Source of the DNA: Opisthocomus hoazin
Taxonomy: Eukaryota > Chordata > Aves > Opisthocomiformes > Opisthocomidae
Assembly (NCBI RefSeq): GCF_030867145.1
Contig: NC_134414.1
Coordinates: 133,064,465 to 133,128,464 of the forward strand
DNA: 64,000 nucleotides
Direction: 5' to 3'
The stretch's first letter is position 1. Every line of letters begins with the position of its first letter. Position numbers and translations under genes: made by a program. Below are positions 23,801 through 35,080 of the stretch, one piece after another. Below the pieces are notes generated by a model that saw only the letters and a list, made by a program, of their open reading frames with translations, did not search any database and was not told the DNA's origin.

Positions 23801-24770
23801 TTGTTCTTCCGCAGTGTAACCTCCAGAAAATCCAAGCCAGCCACATGCTGATTAGCTGTTTGATATCTGACTGATTTTAGTACATGGGCAAAACTGAATC
23901 AGCCTATAGATCTCTGTATTTCTTTGTACTGAATCTCCTGATCATGTCGTTATCTATGCATTTGTATGCTTTAAAAGCAGTAAACAGAAAACCTTCCAGA
24001 CATTTAATCTGCAGTACAGTCTACAGTGTAGGGCAATCTACGAAGAGCAAAGTAGAGAACCTCCCACTGCCACTTCTGACCTTGACGTTACTGGCATCAC
24101 CCTTTGGTCAGTTCCTTGAAGGCAGAAACTAGCAGCTGAGACAGCATTCAGGCTGGGATCAGATAGGAAAAAAACCAGCATTTTATCCCAAAAGGGATCT
24201 TGGAGCAAATTCATGGGACAGGTAGTGAGAGAGCCATATGTTTTACTCTAAAGTTAAAATATTTCACATCTACTCCCACTTTTCAGTAGCAATAAACAGC
24301 TTAATTTGTAATTTCTTTGGAAAATAGGGATGGAAGTCACTTTCCAAGTGATGTCTGTGAAAGTTCACCGAGTGCTCAAGATTCTTGGACAGGCTTCATG
24401 AGCGAAGCGTTCGTTTCAGTGAGATTCATGTCACAGAAACTTTCTTTGTGAGTAATCATCATCCACTTCGCAGCTTTGGGAAAGCTTGTGGTGTATCTGG
24501 TTCAACTGAGTCCATTTAAATGAAATCTTGAGAAATTCCCGTTGTTTCTGAGATGGGTGAATAATGTGTTCCTGATTTCTGCAAAAACACCCTCTCTCAA
24601 AAACTATTTATGATGGTGAATACTTTACACCATGTTCAGTAGCTCAGATGGCACAGAATATTTCAGCCCTTAGACTTCCTAGCTCCCCCCACCTCTTGCT
24701 TTAACACTTGGGAAAATCACGAAATTAATGCCAAGGAACGAATGCCACAGGCTCTGCACAGCTGTCAGCA
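20850..24770. other. Intergenic DNA between APOV1 and the CpG island
   Basis: No gene recognised. A GC-richer block at about 21750-22130, with repeated GGACCT/ACCTGC words, resembles transposon-derived DNA but I cannot name the family. The remainder is AT-rich single-copy-looking sequence without believable exons. Confidence 0.55.
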
Positions 24771-24773
24771 ACC

Positions 24774-24932
24774 ATGGCTGTCCTTGTCGACGGCGACAAA
24801 CCGCCCGAGCCCTTCAGCACCAGGAACCTGAACACGAGGTGTTCTCTCCTCCCGAGGGGAGATGACGAAGACTGGAAAAAGTCATGTCAAATATTTGATA
24901 TTTATGGCTGGCAGTCACACTTTGCAGGCTGA
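24774..24932 (+). CDS. Small ORF (52 codons) beside the CpG island, hypothetical
   Basis: An ORF starting in a near-ideal initiation context (CAACCATGG) encodes MAVLVDGDKPPEPFSTRNLN and continues to ...YGWQSHFAG before TGA. It is unusually rich in CpG for the region (GTCGACGGCGACAAACCG) and lies just upstream of the orphan CpG island. I recognise no family. It may be part of a leader exon or may be chance; no splice-site or homology support. Confidence 0.2.
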   Translation: MAVLVDGDKPPEPFSTRNLNTRCSLLPRGDDEDWKKSCQIFDIYGWQSHFAG

Positions 24933-24999
24933 TGTGGTGATCTCCCCTATACACACGCTCTTCCATCTAAAGGCGATATATTTATTGTCCTCTGGCAAT

Positions 25000-26180
25000 G
25001 GCAGGGCAGGGCCGCCGCCGCCATAAGAGAGCGGGCAAAGATGGCAGAGGGACGGTGAGGTGCAGAGCTGACACAGCCTTTGTTCAGACGGTCCTGCGCT
25101 TTCCACGGGCTTTTGGCAAAAAAAAGCTTTAACAAATTTTAAAAGGAAACACCAAAATCACAAGCGGGGTGTGTGTATGTGGCGTCTGCAACGCAAGCCG
25201 GCACCCAGAAAACACGGGGGGCTCCCGGGGAGGCCCCGCGGCGGCTGAGTGAGGAGGGCGGCGGCCGGTAGACCCACCCCTCGGCGCTGCTGGAGAGCGG
25301 GCCGGCCCGGGACCCCGGAGCGGGGCTGTCGGCCGCCCGCAGGGCTGCCCGGCGGGGGCAGGAGAGGCGCCTCCGGCGGGGCCGCTGGGCGGCTGCGGGG
25401 CGAGGGGACTGAGCGGCGGCGGGCGGGGGACAGCGAGCCTTGCGTGCCAGGCGGCCCGCCGGCGGGCGGCAGAGATCAGTCAGCGCCTCTCTCCCTTTCG
25501 CTCACCGCCCGCGGTCTCCCGCCGCCGCGCCGAGCACTGACTCAGACCCGCACCCCCGCCGCCACCCGCTTCGCACGCGATGCCGCCGGCCTAATCGCCC
25601 CCCCCCTCCCGACACCCCCGCCTGGCTCCCGGCCCCGCTCCCGGCCGCCGCCGCGCCCGCCGCACTCCCGCCCAGCTCGGGGCCGGGACGGCGGCACGGC
25701 CGGGAGCGGGGCCGGGCGCGCAGGTAGGCTCGGGCAGCGGGAGCGGCGGGGCGCGGGGGCTGCTCCCCCCCAGGCACACCCCCACTCCCACTCACGTATT
25801 TACTGCAGTGTTTGGGGGGTGCTGTTAGTTTATGGGGAGCTGCGGTACCCCAGCCCCCCCCCCCCCGCCAGGCCCGCACCAGGGGGCTCGGGCAGCCGCG
25901 GGCCCGGCCCCAGGGCCCTGCTGCAGGCCCCGGGCAGCGGAGCCTCCCGGCAGGCCCCGCCTGGGAAGGCCGAGGGGGTCCCCAGCGCCGAGCTGGGGCT
26001 GCCCGGGCGGGCGGGGGTCGGGCTGAGGGGCCCGGGCCGGGGGAGGAGCGGTTCTGTAGCGGTAAACCCGCGGGCTGGGGCGGCTGGGACGGGTGGGTCG
26101 CTCCCACCCGTGGAAGGGGAAGGGTGTTGTGGCATGGGCCGAGCTGGGGTTGCGAGGCTGCAGCCGGGACGGGGCTGGGT
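25000..26180. promoter_or_regulatory. CpG island, promoter of an unidentified transcript
   Basis: About 1.2 kb of very GC-rich sequence dense in CpG, rare elsewhere in the window. The left shoulder has CCGCCGCCGCCATAAGAG and AAAGATGGCAG, both YY1-like. The middle holds a TGACTCA (AP-1-like) site at about 25539. A strong splice donor, CGCAG|GTAGGC, lies at 25724 on the + strand. The island gives long stop-free frames on both strands, expected from composition alone; none resembles a known protein. No recognised gene starts here. Confidence 0.75.
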
Positions 26181-26988
26181 GGGGGGGGTTTGAACGTTGT
26201 TTCCGTAGAAAGACGGTTTTTCGCAGACGTTTTCCCGCTTACCTGCGCGCTCACCAGGGAGTTCCTGCGCTGGGGCGTATGAATGGCTGCGCCGTGCCTT
26301 GCAGACCCTGTTTTTTTGGGGAGGAGGGAGGGTGTGCCAAACCAAACGGTCCCATGTTACAGCGTTCCTCTTTGTGCTTAGATTTGGGGGTGATACGGGA
26401 CTAGGCCACTTCTCAAAAAACGCCGTAAGAAACACTTCTGGTTTTGCTATTCAGAAACCTAGAAAGTTGCAGCGCAGGTGCAAGCGAACTGTCTTGACGG
26501 TAGCTGTGATAGAACTGCTTTGTTAAAGTTTCCCGGTGCCATCAACGCGGCGGCGTTCAGGTGTGTGCCACGGCATCGGGTACCGTCCGTGTCTTGTGGG
26601 AGATGCGCCAACCTGCACACCGCCACGCCGTATCTGGAAACGGGTTGTATGAGACGTTGCTGTCAAGCCCAAGATGCACTGACCACCGAAGGTCTTAACG
26701 TCAGAATGCATATTTACAAATACAGCTATGATGTATGTCAGTGAGGATCTTTTATTTTCACAGCTTCCTATCTGCAGGTTTACAGTAGCATCCCTGCTAA
26801 ACGGGGTTCAGATAATGGGTTTGATGCTGCTTTATTCAGAGTCCACTTAAGAGAGGAAAGCTGCAGGTGCAAGAGGAAATGTGTAACTCAGTGTTTGAAA
26901 ACAAGTGGATTAAGTTCACTGCTTAGAACAAACACTTCAAAATTTTCTTTTTGTCCCCTAACTGTAACATTTTCTCTTCTCTCCAAAG

Positions 26989-27083
26989 GCTCCCTTGTCC
27001 CCTGCCTTTCTGCAGGGTGATGCTGCTAAAAGTTCTGCCAGTAGAGGATCGCTCCCTCTGGAATGGGGTATGGACCCTCCCAG
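26989..27083 (+). other. Candidate exon downstream of the orphan CpG island
   Basis: A good acceptor (TTTTCTCTTCTCTCCAAAG) and a donor (CTCCCAG|GTAACC) bound a 95-bp block. It contains an ATG followed by LLKVLPVEDRSLWNGVWTLP, open to the donor. With the donor at 25724 it could form exon 2 of a + strand transcript. I recognise no protein family, so it could equally be part of a lncRNA or chance. Confidence 0.25.
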
Positions 27084-28683
27084 GTAACCTTCCCCACAGA
27101 GGCATCTTCAAAATGGCGTGCGCAGGTCAGCTTTGCCGCTCGGAGAGCGCAGAACTGTGAAACAGCCGGCACGGCTGCATGATCTGCGTGATCTGCAGGA
27201 CTGATCTGTTTTCGGTTGTGGTCAGTATAACACAAATTTCTTTTTCAAAAAAGGAAGAACCTACACCGGTCAAACCTTGTTAATAGTTACAGGCTGTTGT
27301 ATCCTTAGTTTACTGCTGTCTTTTGTCCGTTAAACTGCCACTGTAGCTATCAGCTAATTCAGCATTTTAGGTTTGTCATGCTTCTGAGCTGCTTTGCTTG
27401 GTGTGAAAGTCTCATATTTCTCCTTTTTAGGTGTCAAAATTTTTTGGAGTTACATACCGATACAGTTATTTTAGCAACTTAAGTAACTCATTAAGTCTTT
27501 TTTGGCAGGTAAAAGCTTGTGGTGATTTTTAGATTTATAGAGGAACTTTTAGTATTCCAATAACAAGGTTGACTCGGTCACCAAGTCGTATCTGGTAAAA
27601 ATAACTCTGGTAGATATTGCTGGAGAGGGAGAATGCTAATTTTATTTGGAGTTACCCATTTTCCCAAATAGTACTTTGATACCTCAGAAAATAAAGATCT
27701 ACTATATGAAATCAATACACACATACATGACATGTAATACTTTAATATCTATTGAGAAGCAGTGCTTCATCCAAAATAATCATTCATCTGATTAACTTCT
27801 GTGTTTGTAAAAACATCCTTTGTCTATATCAACTCTGTCCTTCTTCTAAGGACTTATTAATGGCTTGGTTTAAAAATTTTCCACTTCAGTCATAAGCATC
27901 TTTTGCTCCGTCATGTATTATTGTGGAGAGTGCACTGGGTGGCTGAATGAGGAAGCAAAATAAGTATTTCTGTATTGAATTGACTCGGTGTAGGTCAGAC
28001 ATTTTTGCCAGCTCATGTGCAGTGTTAGAAATATGTTGCAGGCAATTGTCATCTGTCAACCTGGAGAAAAGTGCTTGTGGCAAAAGGTGAAATACAAGAA
28101 TACCAGGCACTGTTACAAGCCTTTTGTGCAACTCATTGGCAGCCATCCACCATAGAGGGCTGGCAGGTAACGCAGACATTGCTAACTCACGTTATGGTGT
28201 AACAAATAAAATCAAAATACGAAGCATGAATGCACAAAGTACTTCAGTAATCCACAAGCACTTGCTCCCATAGGGTACCAGAGTTTATGATTTACTCCCT
28301 TGACTGAGTAAATCACAGACCTGACTTACATAACTGAGTAAAAAAATCTGGATTTGAAGCATCTAAACTGGTGTGAGGGAGCACGTCCATTCCCTGAGTG
28401 AACTGACAATTTGGTGATGCTAATAGCTGGTTATGTCCTGAAAGTGTACCGGCTTTCTTTTTAAATGAACATTTGTTTCCCCTCCTGTTTGCAAAGAAAG
28501 CATGTGGTTGAAGGGTAAACCTACGAGTTCAAAAGCGATTAAAAGGATCCTCTGAATATATTTGCGTGGCATCTCATGATTTTCAGTGAGTTTTGTGAAT
28601 TCTGAGGATAAATGATGGCCTATGCTTACGTCTTTTGACAGATCTATGTCAAGGATAATCTATGTGTATTTGCTCTTATTTGA

Positions 28684-28720
28684 ACTAGATGATTGCCTGA
28701 GGTCTCCTCCAGCTGTGCTG
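28684..28720 (+). mobile_element. Short CR1 3' relic
   Basis: ACTAGATGATTGCCTGAGGTCTCCTCCAGC resembles the conserved CR1 3' segment (tagatgat...gaggtc...ttccagc) in + orientation. It is very short and worn. Confidence 0.45.
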
Positions 28721-31700
28721 CACTGGTAATGCCATTTGTGTTAAAGCATGAGTCAGAATACAAGTTTGCTTTCTTAAAATAAAAAGGAAGACGGCTGCAT
28801 GTCGCTATTTGTCCTTTCTGTGAACATGAGACACTATACCAAAAACCAGTAGTAGTCTACAGCTGTTGGCACACACCTCAGCCTTTGTGTTTTTACACTA
28901 CAATTTGTCACCTTTGCTCTATGTGTCTTTCACACACTAATTGAATCATGCCCATTGTGTGGCAGGAGCCCTTGTTTTGTTCTTCTGTCTGATAATAATG
29001 TGGACACTTCCATGCAAAGGCTGAATTCAGCATAAGATGAACTGGCAATTGTGTTTTGTTGTTGTTTCAGTTTTATGAGACTGAAAATGTATACTTTGGT
29101 CCTTGTTCACTATGTGCAACGTTTTGGAAATCCTGTTTTTAATGTAATCTTCCTTTTTCACTTCCTCTGGACCTTTTCACAAGACTTGGTTTAGGGCACA
29201 TGCTTTCCTATCTCATCTCAAAGCAAACACAGATTTTAAATTTTTTTTTAAATTTTTTTTTTTTTTTTTTGAGCCACTCAGCCTCACTCTCCACCTCTGA
29301 CTTTCAGGTATGCCTGAAGTGGGCATTGTCTGGGTACGTGGCCTGGGGGGGCATCCAGGGGTAGAGCAGCACATTAGCTGTAGTCCTGCAGCCTGTTTTG
29401 CCTGTGCCAGAGGTCTGGAGAGCCGGGCTGGTGGCTGACTGCCGTGGGAGGGCTGGGTGTGCAGGGCTGGAGATGCTGCCAGGGAAGGATGGCCTTACGG
29501 CCAGCGGAGTGGGAAGCTTGCCTCCCTGGGGCTTGCTCCCTCCAGCACCCTCCCAGCTGGGTCCCTTTCCGTGGCAGAAACATTTTCCCCTTCTGAACCC
29601 GAAGCTTGAGAGCGGCAGGCTTGGTTTTGCCTGATCTTTTGGGGACGTTCCCCAGTGATGCTTTCTGTCCAGCTGCTGGGCACTGGAGGAAAGTGCTAGC
29701 TTTGCCTGTTACAGAACAGAGACGGCATTCAGACTTCAGACACACAAACCGCTCGTGTTTCTCTGTGTAATGCGCTGGCCTGCAGTGCAGCCAGAGCTAT
29801 GGCAGCCACGTGGGTTAGGACACCTGAGCTGCTTTCATTTGACTAGTTCACAGATTTGGTACAGGTGAAGAAATGCCACCATGCCCGTCAGTGTCAGCTT
29901 GCAACCCAAATGTACGGTTCCAGTCCCCTGAGGCCTGTTCATCCCGTACTGGTATTTCCATCACTGCATCTTTGCTGCCCTTGTCTGTGGTCACTGGTGA
30001 GCAGGTTCATATCTTCCAGCGTTGCAGTTGCCAGTTCAGGCTGCGGTGCAAACAAAGTCTAAACCAGGCGTAAAGCGCAGAGGGACCTGCGGTGCTTGCC
30101 CGGGGGAGGTCCTGTGCCTGGCATTGCTCCCTGACCATGCCGGCTGAGCTTCTTACAGCCACGCAAGACGAGCACGCATGCCGTAGCAGAGAGCACAGGT
30201 GACTAAACTGGCATGATCTTGCCCTGCACTTTATCCATGTTGCTTAAAGGCAATTTAAGGAAGGTGGAGCTAATAGTTTCAGGAAACCTAGTCCCTCAGG
30301 ACTGCTGGGAGCATCTGTTGAGATGGCTCCTGTCTATGTGGATGAGTAAGGCCATATAATTATAGGAGCTTCAGGGTCTTCAGATCTTTTGGAGATGCAT
30401 CATTAACATGAACTCTGAAAGAGGGCACACTAATCCAGCTGGGTTCACTGCTGGGTAGGTAGCCTGTGGGTTAGGCTTTCGGTCTTCTCATTCAGCCAAA
30501 CCTCAACTCTCTTGAAATTAATCGTATAAAACTCCAGTTGATTTCAACAAAAACAGCAGTTTCCCCACTAACTTTAATTGGTATTTATTTGGGTGACAGT
30601 GGAGGTAAGGACCTATAAGCGTCACCAGTCTTGTTGCATGAGTTCTTAAAAATTAGAATAGTAGGAGGGTTACATCTTTCATGAATCAGCAGGGATTTCA
30701 GACATTTTTAATAGCCTCAGGATGGCTGCAGCCTCTAAAGTGGCTATGCAAATATGAGTGTGCTACAGCACCATCGATTCATGCTGCCAAAATGTTAGCC
30801 CTAGAAGCTATTGGATTATATTATTGTTCTCTCCTTTTCTCTAGTGAGATCTTGTCCTCATTCTGTGCAGCAGCTCTGCTCTGAAATATTCTCTCTTCTC
30901 AAGTGCTAGTTTAGTTTCTCATGTGTACCTTGTTTTAGCACATTTCATATCCGCTATATACTCTTTGTTCTGCGCTTGGCCAAAAAAAAAAAAAAAAAAA
31001 AAGTGCTCTCCAGGTCCCTCCTCACCTTTATTCTCTTGATTTTTCCCTGAGCCTTGTTCTCTTTCCTGGAGAAATACCCACAAGGGTTTTTCAGTTACTT
31101 GAGTGTTCCTAAGTGGTCTGAAGTACCGTGTTCCTTGACTAGAAATCGGAATATCTGGCACCTTATCTACAGCTGAGCTGCTGTGAGATCTTGGGCATGC
31201 TATTGCACTTTTCAGTGCATTTGTCTGCCCTCTCTCTGCTTCTTAGCACCCCTCCATCCATAATGTCCTGGCTGGTTATGAGGAGAGCAGTTCATATACA
31301 TATATGTGTTTCAAACGCTATCAGCCTTCTACTCTTACCTGAAACATTTCCTTAGGTGGTGTGACTGTACCCATGGTGGGCAACTCCCACAGGTTCAAAG
31401 CTAGACAAAACCGAGTATGCACCTCTCGCTCTCCTTTTTTTTTTTTTTTCCTAAATCTTTTTGTAATGGTTTGAATGTTTTGCTGTGTGTGAGGCGTGGG
31501 TAGATGTTTCTGTGGTTCCCAGAGGAAGGAGGGTGAGGAGTGGGTGACAGGAGAAATGTGTGGTGTGGTCATGCAGGTGTTTAGGCAGTGCATAGAGGGA
31601 AGTCAAGTGAGTGGTCAAGTGCATGGTACTATACAAGGTGAATATTTGCTGTGTATTTATTGGTACATGGTGTTCCTTAGTGGAAAAACTGCTCTTTGCA

Positions 31701-34634
31701 TTTTAAGTCTGACTTTCTGGTGACTTTCTGGTTGTTTCACGTGCCAGTTTTAAAGCTAGACTGAAAATTTGGATTGATTTAAAAACCACTGACCAAGTTT
31801 CATTCTCTGAGCAGAGTGCCACACAGTTTCGCAGTCCGGCTTTCTTTGCCTCAAATTGAGGGTAAAAGAAAGGGCATCCTTTGGGGAACAGCTGTTCTTT
31901 GATATTGATATTAACTAGTTTTACCAGTTTAGAAAGAAAGAGGACATCAGAATCTGAGATGCACAGTAAAAGAGCGGGGTTTTTTTCCAGAATTGACTAT
32001 TGACATTTGGATGCATCCAGTTATTTCCTGATATTATCTAATTAATTAATTTTTTTAAGGACTTGCTGTTTAGAAAGTGAGTACTCAGCCCTTTCTGGAA
32101 ATCAGTGCTTTGCAAAGGATCTGAAACTAGGCATTTACAAATGAAAACCTCTGAATTCAGTAATCACTTTGTGGGAAGCATTTTCTTTGAAAACAGATTC
32201 TTACCTTACCTCCTCTGTGCCCTACTCTAGTTCCCAAAGCAGCAAAATGCAATTCAAATTTCAAGAGAAACATTGATCTCTTCTTTTCTGAGCTCTGTTG
32301 TTGAGATGCCTCGTGTAAAATCGCATGTGCTCTAGAAAATATGAAAAGTAAACAGTAGAGGAAGTATGTTCACTAACTAGACTTAGTGGGAACTTTTGAC
32401 TAAGAATATGCTCTCTTACTAATAAAGAAACTGTTTTGAACTTTGAAAACATGTATTTTGGTCACAATGCATTATTTAGATGATTGATACTGATAATGTT
32501 GCGTGCTCTCAAATCATAACACTTGGCCTCTGTTTCCAAAGCTGCTGCAATGTGTTACAAAAACATAGGAGAGGTGAATTGGAAAAATAAAGCCTACAAT
32601 TCAATTCACATTTAAAAATAAGTATCAACCCAAGAAGCCTGGCCTTTGGCAGGGCTTTTATACTGAGTCACATGTGGAAGGCTGCCTTTCTTCTTGAAGG
32701 CTGTGGATTTCCAATCAGCTTGCTTTCTCATCTGCCATATTTTTCGTTCTTTTACTTTATTATGAACTCTGGTCTTAGCTGCCTAGATGTTTGGGGCCAA
32801 AATCCCCCTGGCTTTTACTGAGAGTGGAGTACTCCAAAACCTCCAGTCACTTGCTGCAAGACTCCAGCAGGATACTGAACACCAACATCTGCAAACTTGC
32901 TTGGGTGCTTGGGTTGTTACTGAAACCTAGAGTGCACTAATTGCAGGCTTTGTGATATTGTATTAAAATGTTATATGAGGTAATAGGGGCTTTTTCTGTT
33001 TTTCTAGGGCTACCCAGCCACCTCTGTGTGTGACATTCAGTAGCATCGTAATTACTTCCGAGTCCATTTAGTGCATCGTCACTGCATGTTTCCATCGGTT
33101 ACGAATTTAAGTAGCTCTGTCTTTGTTCCTATTTATGAACTGATTTCTGTTTCTCTGGTGACATGCAAACGCTGATGTACTTGGTAAATAGCCTGAGTGG
33201 ATGGATTTCCCATCGCAGGATTGTCTTTAGGCCATTTGTGGTCACTGCTTCTTGTTCTTTACGTGCCATGAAAAGTGCTCCTTAACTGGGTGAAACCTTT
33301 TAAACAGGAGAAGAACTGGAACTGTTTTGCAGTTAGAAATTTTGGGACATGTAGTGATTTGTGCTCACAGCTTGCAAATCTACTCACAAGTCCCTGCTGA
33401 CCTCATGAATATAAGTGATCATACAGGGGCAACAAATTAGTATTCCAGTAGCGTGTGACTGCTAGAAGTGCACAGAAGTGTCCCCACCCACGAGCTGACA
33501 TCTCTTTGTACTGTATGCTTTACAAGCACCTAGAAAAAAACCTTCTTTTGTCAACGACCTTACTGTTCCTGTGCAGCAGTCAACAAATGTATCATTGCAA
33601 CATCTTTGCGAAGTCAGGAAATGTTCTTGTAATAAAGCCTATTTGAAACCCGAGGCACAGAGATGCTGTGAGGGGTTTTTCATCCCACCAGTCTGACAGA
33701 GCTAGGAAAAGAAGCTCTAGGTGAAACCTTGATGCACCTTAGTCAGTGGAAGTTCTCCTCTTAGCTGCCAATAGCCAACCTTTACTGCAGTACTTGTGGA
33801 GGGTCAGTCCAATGCAATGACTAAACCACTTGTCTTACTTGTTTGAGGGCAGTAAGTTGGCCCTACTCATTTTGGATCTGAAGCTATTCCCTGTGTGACT
33901 TTCTCCTCAGTCCTCTGGAACTCAGACTTCCATTTAGCAGTGGTGCAGTTGTCAGTGTTGGCACATCTGGTGCTGAAATGAAGGTTGCAAAAGTTCTTTG
34001 CCCATTTAAGTAAGCATCAGATCTGGGTACAATTTTTCTTTGTGTTGAGATGAAATACTTTTATTTCTGAAAAATGCTGATTCATTGAAGCCAAAATGGA
34101 GACAAAGAGATGGATCTAACCAGGTCGTGCTTTATATCAAGAAGCAGAGGCACTTCAACTTTGATTATGCACATCTCAGGAAAGTGCATCAACCTCTAGA
34201 TTGTTGGGCATGGTGCTGGTGATGTAGTTGTTTTCATGAAGAACCTCAGGTCTGGAATTTGTTCCAAGGCAGTACAAAAGCATCTCTAAAATCATGAAAA
34301 GGTTTGTAGGATGGGCAAATGAATGTTCTCATCCAGATCTGCTGACCAATTTTCTAGTAATGCTCTGCTGCCTTTTCATGACAATGAAAGGAGAAGTTAG
34401 ATCACAAAAAAACAAACCGTATTTCTTAGCTGCAATCATATTTGGTTTATTTTAAAATAATAAAAGTTGGGAAAAAAACCCAGTCCAAATTACTTACCAA
34501 GATCTTTGGCAGGTATATCAGAATTGCACTGTTTCCATTTCACACAGCAAACCGCTTTACAGTCATTAAGTTCTTTTAACATGGATAAAATAGACATCCT
34601 GTTACATTGCTCGTCTACCAGGTTAAATACTTGA

Positions 34635-35080
34635 TGCCGTGAAAAGCCGGAATTGAAGACTCAATAGTCGGCAGACTATTCAGCAGGTATTCTTTATTGC
34701 GGCGCCGGGCACACGGGGGATCTCTCCTCCAAACGTGTGCACCGAAGAGACACAGTTACTAGGTATTTATGCTATGTTAACATACATATTCATTACATTT
34801 CCAAGAAATGTTTATCATAGTAATGGCTTTTCCAAGAGTTCATTAATATATGCTAATGTCCGTGGCACATGTTTGTTTGGCGTCTCTCGGCGGGGGTCTT
34901 CAGATTATCCTGCAGCCTCCTTATCTCTGTAGTTTGCATACCTGTTCTCCCAAGGCCCAGGCGCCTAAAGGGATTATTCAGGAGTCCCTTGTCTTGCAAC
35001 CGTCCCAATATTCACAAAGAACCAAGACTTGTTTCTGACCACCTGAAGTGGTAACATCCCCTACATGTTACATTTGTTAC
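34635..35080 (-). mobile_element. Probable solo LTR of an avian endogenous retrovirus
   Basis: Read on the minus strand, this block of about 440 bp starts TGTAACATGTAGGGGATG and ends near TTCAATTCCGGCTTTTCA, a TG...CA arrangement. An AATAAA lies about 60 bases before the 3' end (34693-34698 on the + strand as TTTATT), followed by GAATACCTGCTGAATAG. A CpG-bearing CCGCAATAAAG / GGCGCCGGGC segment contrasts with the AT-rich flanks. No gag, pol or env sequence is next to it, so it is a solo LTR. Exact ends and target duplication are not clear. Confidence 0.65.

Larger units (their letters stand above)
26181..34634. other. Intergenic DNA
   Basis: No recognisable gene. Contents noted: a CR1 scrap near 28684-28720 (+ strand), a T-rich stretch at about 29237-29270, a somewhat GC-richer block (29290-30130) without a convincing exon, and a run of 21 A residues (30982-31002). 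I looked for CPOX motifs here because human CPOX neighbours GPR15, and saw none by eye. Confidence 0.55.

Noticed and set aside
25249-26193. A 314-codon open frame in the 25-kb CpG island
   Set aside because: Long open frames occur on both strands simply because stop codons are rare at this GC content. The sequence is low-complexity Pro/Gly/Arg/Ala with no domain.
30982-31002. A 21-A run as the tail of a processed pseudogene
   Set aside because: The sequence to its left shows no gene-like content, and no target duplication was seen.
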